From Schizophyllum amplum (lineage: Eukaryota > Basidiomycota > Agaricomycetes > Agaricales > Schizophyllaceae): DNA of 64,000 nucleotides. Below, in pieces: positions 60,320 through 64,000 of the stretch (position 1 is the first letter of the stretch; every line of letters starts with the position of its first letter). Below the pieces are notes generated by a model. That model worked only from the letters and a program-made list of their open reading frames with translations. It was not told where the DNA came from and did not search any database. Location: positions 248,001 to 312,000 of the forward strand of contig VDMD01000005.1 of NCBI GenBank assembly GCA_007026445.1, read 5' to 3'. The position numbers were made by a program, and so were the translations under genes.

Positions 60320-60524
60320 GAGACTCACATCTCCCCCCGCTTCGCACAAGAAACGCCGCACGCTAAAGCGAGCGACACCGTCTTTCGACCTCGAAGACTC
60401 GCCGGCACAGTCCAAGAAAGGTAAGGAACGTGCTACTGAGGACACGAATGATGAAGAGGAGACCGATGAGCGGGACGCGTCGCGGGCCATGAGGATGGTT
60501 GTGGACGTAAATTATGGTCGTTCA

Positions 60525-60985
60525 TAGACTGTTTAAATCGTATACCATAGTAGATGATGTTTATTGTCCACATCATGCATATACTGTATCGACGCGCACA
60601 ATGTGACAAGATGTCTGGCGTAGTGTGTGAGCGTACACACATGAGGACGTGGACCACCAGCGGCATCGGACATCCCAGGCCGGTTTCCCAAAGTGCATTC
60701 CTGATGCGATTTCCTGATCTGGATTCCCTATTCGGTTTCCCAATCCGGTTTCTAGATTAGGAATCCCAATGAAGAATCCCAAAACAGAATACCAATTTGG
60801 AACGCCTGATTGGGCGAATCAAAACGGGTTATACCAATGCGGAATATGGCAAAATCCGTGTGACCATGTGACACCTCCTCTGCTCGCGCTTTCCTTCCAA
60901 AGCCCACCAAAGTCAGCGACGCGCCCCGACGCTCTACTGCTTTCACTCAAACGTCTCACATGGAGTTTATCTCGGAAGATCCAAG
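60525..60985. other. Intergenic with degenerate GGATTCCC-type repeats
   Basis: Between the split gene and the hAT end. At 60680-60860 short words such as GGTTTCCC, GGATTCCC, GGAATCCC and AATCCCAAA recur in both orientations about every 10-20 bp, suggesting a decayed fold-back element. Confidence 0.4.
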
Positions 60986-63900
60986 TTAGTGCTGCCGAAG
61001 TTCGGTTCGGTTCGGTTCTTGCCCATTTTTCCCGAACCCGAACCCGAACCTGCTGGCTGAGGTCGAACCTGAACCCGAACCTGAACCGAACCTGCCCGAA
61101 CCGGTTCAGGCAGGTTCGGTTCGGGTTCGAACCAGGTTCGAACAGGTTCGGGCAGTGTAACTTTTCGATAGGACATACAGATGCTACTACAGTGCTAGAG
61201 TATCTCCGAGGACCAAGCCTTGGGTACATGCTTGGAGGCCTCCACCTTATTGTTCAGCTGCCCAGTCTGATAGGCCTTCTTTACCAACTGGATGGCTTCG
61301 AAAGTGTCGGGACCAAGTGCGTTACGACGCAGATCATCAGTCAAGGAGGCAGACGAGAAGGCCCGCTCGGATGGTACAGATGAGCCCTGAATTGGCAGGT
61401 AGTCAAGAGCCATTAGCCCCATGATCTGCCACCGACCGTGTTGCATCTAGTAAGAGTGTAAGTCTATGCCAAAATAGATGATAGAGCTGAAACTTACACC
61501 CCACCACTTGACGAGGTTGAAGTTCTTTGGTGGGTCAACCAATGGCGCATCCAAGTAGTCATTAAGCTCTTGTCTGGGATTGCGCTTCACCTTTTCTGCC
61601 TCAAGTCGCTGCTTCAGAACTCGTCGAACAGCAGCAGCACTATAGCCAACATCTTCTACATCAGACTCGTTCGAAGCAGGAACGGTCATGGTAGCATCAG
61701 AGTCAGCTGCAGCATCGCAGTACGAATCAAACTATAGGTTCATCAGTAAGAGAATAATATACTAGCACACAGTACGTACCGCTTTCTCTAGCGCCTTCAA
61801 GCCCTTCTTATATCTATTTGCTGGCCAGATCTGTTTCAAATACTCGACCTTGACCGTCGGGTCAAGGGCTAGGAAGGCTAAGTACCAAGTAAGAAGCAAA
61901 ATATGAAGACTTACCCATGCAAATGAAGATCACATCACTCTGGCTCGCGAGCGCCTCGTACTTCTTGACCTTCTGAAGGGCAGCCTTGATACCGTGGTGC
62001 ACAGGAGCATATTCCTTCTTAGTCGCAAGCTTCGTCCACCTGGTCTGGAGCGTGTACAGAACAGGAAGAACACGGGAGACTGTCGGAACAGACTCGTTCG
62101 AAAACGTAGCTTGTGCTGCTCGAGGTTCCTAGACGAAGTCATGATTAGCAACTCAAAACAGAGATCAGACAGAGCTGACTCACATTGAGTACATCACACA
62201 TGAGCTGGAGTATCACCCACTCCTCCCTCGTAACCTTGTAGTCCGCATACAGCTTGTTCTTCAAAGCGGGCAGCTTATCATCAGCTAACGATGTGAATGT
62301 ATTGACGACCTGTGAAGTTTAAGAATGGAAGAGCATACAAAGACAGTCGACATACCTCTTTAAGGGTGAGGAGCCTATCAATAAGGTCATGCATAGAACC
62401 CCATCGGGTGCGAACCCATTTAATGACTTGCAGAGGCGTTATATCCTCCTCCTGGCACAGCGAACGGAAGTACGCTTTCGATTGTGGTCCAGCACGAACC
62501 TGAGATACAGTGAGTACAAGATGAACTGGAACTGAAGCTACACACCTGCGTGACAAAAGCGAGAACCTTGCCAAGGAGGTCACCCGGCTCGAACATGGTT
62601 GCATCATCAACCTGGTCGATACCGACGTCGGCGAGAGCATCCGCAAGCCCATCTGGATCATCGGCAAGCTCAGACTCGCTCTTATCCTCGTCCGACATAT
62701 CCCCACCATCACCACCACCCGAAGATGCTGTTGCCGTACCCGCCTTTTTACGGCTTCGACGAGATGTGGGCGCTATCGTTTGCACAAATGCCTGGGAGCC
62801 TAAATGCATACTATGCTCCATGCATCTACAGCGGCGTGAGCGAATGCACTTGCCAAAAGTTCACACATACCGAAACCTGCGCTCCTTGGCTTTCCCAACG
62901 ACGTCCATCAACGCCGTCAAGCGAGGGCTCTAGAACGCGGCAGCACTTGTCATTGACAGAGGCGTTGTCCCCGGTCACCCAGCCTGCCTAACAAAACCAT
63001 GAGCAAAACTCAACAGAAGAGCAACAAGACTTACCTTGCCACGAATATCATACTCGTCAATGGCACCAAGCAACATGCCTGCGTAGTTCGCACCGGTATG
63101 TCTGCCCTCCATCACCGAGAACGAGATCAGGTCGGACTTCATCTCCCACTCCGTTGGACGGTCGTCGGGCACCTCAATATAATGGGCTGTGATGCCTACA
63201 TATGGGGACATACTACGAGACGACCATCCATCGAAGGTGAACGAGATCTGGCCTGGTACCTCCTGAGGAATAGTGAGCATCTCAAGGCAGAGACAGAAAG
63301 GCCACGAACCGCAGATGCAAACTTCGCCTTCTTCAAGGCCTTCACCTCGTCGCACTTCGTCAGTACGAGCTCCGTAAATGTGGTTCGATGCGGAATATCG
63401 GACTGGCGCATCTGCGGGCGGTTGTAGATGAGAAGCTCGCGCAGGTAAACATCGTCGACAATGGAGAGTGCCTACGTAAAGGGTCAGTTGGAGCGAGTGG
63501 GCAAGCAATGTACATACCAAGTCATTCGTGAGGACAAACGGCATGAGGTGCTCGACCATCCCGTACGCTGTCCAGGTCTGCTTGACCTGCACATGATTGT
63601 CGAGCATGCTCTGAGCCGGACCGCCGACCTTCAACTCGCCGTCGTTGAGCGAGTAGTCCTCGGGAATGGCTCGGGAGTTCGGCGTGATGTCGGCCTCCTT
63701 GCATTTGCGTAGATAGTGCTCGCCGTGAGTCTTGAAGTTCCTATAGAAGCGCAAATGGTAAGACATAATGAAATGAAAGATACGACCAATACGTACCTAG
63801 CGATGTGCATACGCAGGGTCGAGCCATTGCCGGTGAAGAAGCAATCCTTCCTCTTGATCTTCAACTCACTGAGAAAGTTCAGCATGAGGGGGAGGAGGCA

Positions 63901-64000
63901 ACATGGTGGTGGACGGGAGGGACAACGGCGAGAGCCAGGGGAGAGAGGAGATGGAGGTACGAGAACGTACTGGTAGCAGACGTTGCATAGGTGTCCAGGC
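60986..64000 (-). mobile_element. hAT transposon, nearly complete, running off the window edge
   Basis: On the minus strand. The 3' end is TTAGTGCTGCCGAAG at 60986-61000, a usual hAT terminal type, followed inward by the GGTTCG iterons (60991-61155) and the transposase gene (61195-63885). The other end was not found before 64000. Its 3' half is duplicated, inverted, at 51070-52553. Confidence 0.85.
61195..63885 (-). CDS. hAT-family transposase, multi-exon
   Basis: The transposase cuts and pastes hAT elements. The likely start is ATG 63885 (MLNFLSELKIKRKDCFF). A BED-like zinc-finger segment follows (C, then GSTLRMHIARNFKTHGEHYL with the paired His and C). Next come an RNase-H-like core (ISFTFDGWSSRSMSPYVGIT, later GDNASVND, the usual D-N-A-S motif of the family) and an acidic linker (DEDKSESELADDPDGLADAL). 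The C-terminal dimerisation region contains SSVPSERAFSSASLTDDLRR and the protein ends KAWSSEIL. Several short introns (for example near 63790, 63470, 62300, 61900, 61740 and 61490) connect the exons. Most exons show no damage, so the element may still be active or was recently so. Upstream coding sequence beyond 63885 cannot be excluded. Confidence 0.82.

Larger units (their letters stand above)
52554..60524 (+). pseudogene. Unknown gene split by the Gypsy insertion and cut 5' by hAT
   Basis: Family not recognised. Left part 52554-53354: an open segment with MKVAVEALDNDMELQVEITG, an intron near 52660-52705, then RRSLVLVGFDHSVFNQALSN and DPEDIMEIEDDVDPNGSLRA, a second intron near 53080-53145, then FQTGDIVTCKMSFALAPMRD up to HMAR. 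Right part 60320-60524: the same frame resumes after the duplicated GAGAC with TSPPASHKKRRTLKRATPSF, then SKKGKERATEDTNDEEETDE, and ends at TAG 60522-60524. Removing the 6,965 bp element plus one GAGAC gives an uninterrupted frame. A Lys/Arg-rich then acidic tail suggests a nuclear protein. The 5' end is lost at the hAT end (52553), so the gene was probably dead or incomplete already. Confidence 0.6.

Overview
The window is nuclear DNA of a filamentous basidiomycete, most likely an agaricomycete (Polyporales is a guess from general resemblance only). Reasons: GC-rich genes with many 45-65 nt GT-AG introns whose donors are mostly GTGCGT, GTACGT or GTAAG; fungal housekeeping genes (GDP-mannose transporter, MAK16, sphingoid C4-hydroxylase, CCR4-NOT subunit 9); an F-box/nucleotidyltransferase-like gene; and typical agaricomycete transposons (chromodomain Gypsy, hAT).

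Layout. (1) 0.4-24.5 kb is an ordinary gene-dense block. In order: a Bem3-like PX-PH-RhoGAP (-); a zinc-finger protein of unknown role (+); sphinganine C4-hydroxylase (-); CNOT9/Rcd1 (-); a five-exon acylphosphatase (+); an FAD amine oxidase (+); a VRG4-type GDP-mannose transporter (+); MAK16 (+); an ADF-H/coiled-coil/PH protein (+); and an EF-hand MscS channel (+). (2) 24.5-35.5 kb is a lower-GC, gene-poor accessory region. It holds a two-repeat unknown protein (-), a dispersed family of coiled-coil plus cysteine-rich (RING-like) genes at 28.4, 30.3 and 33.4 kb, an F-box/NTase-like gene, and a short coiled-coil gene. (3) 35.5-51.1 kb is a nested repeat island. A 2.36 kb segment P occurs twice in inverted orientation (35.5 and 45.4 kb). 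A 3.3 kb segment Q occurs twice in direct orientation (42.0 and 47.8 kb). A 159 bp inverted repeat R brackets the first Q. Between P and R lies an array of exon-like repeats (37.9-41.1 kb) in which three exon types recur about every 465 bp with splice-like borders. (4) 51.1-64 kb holds two inverted hAT copies flanking an unknown gene that is split by a nearly intact chromodomain Gypsy element (515/514 bp LTRs differing by one indel, 5 bp target duplication GAGAC).

The region 1 genes do not form one pathway. They cover Rho signalling and actin, sphingolipid and glycosylation metabolism, mRNA decay, 60S ribosome assembly and osmotic channel function.

Caution. At least six places in otherwise good genes need one extra base, five of them in G/C runs, to keep the reading frame. 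One copy of Q also appears shorter than its twin mainly through small deletions. I read this as residual long-read homopolymer error rather than pseudogenisation. Gene models were spliced by eye; exon borders may be off by a few bases.
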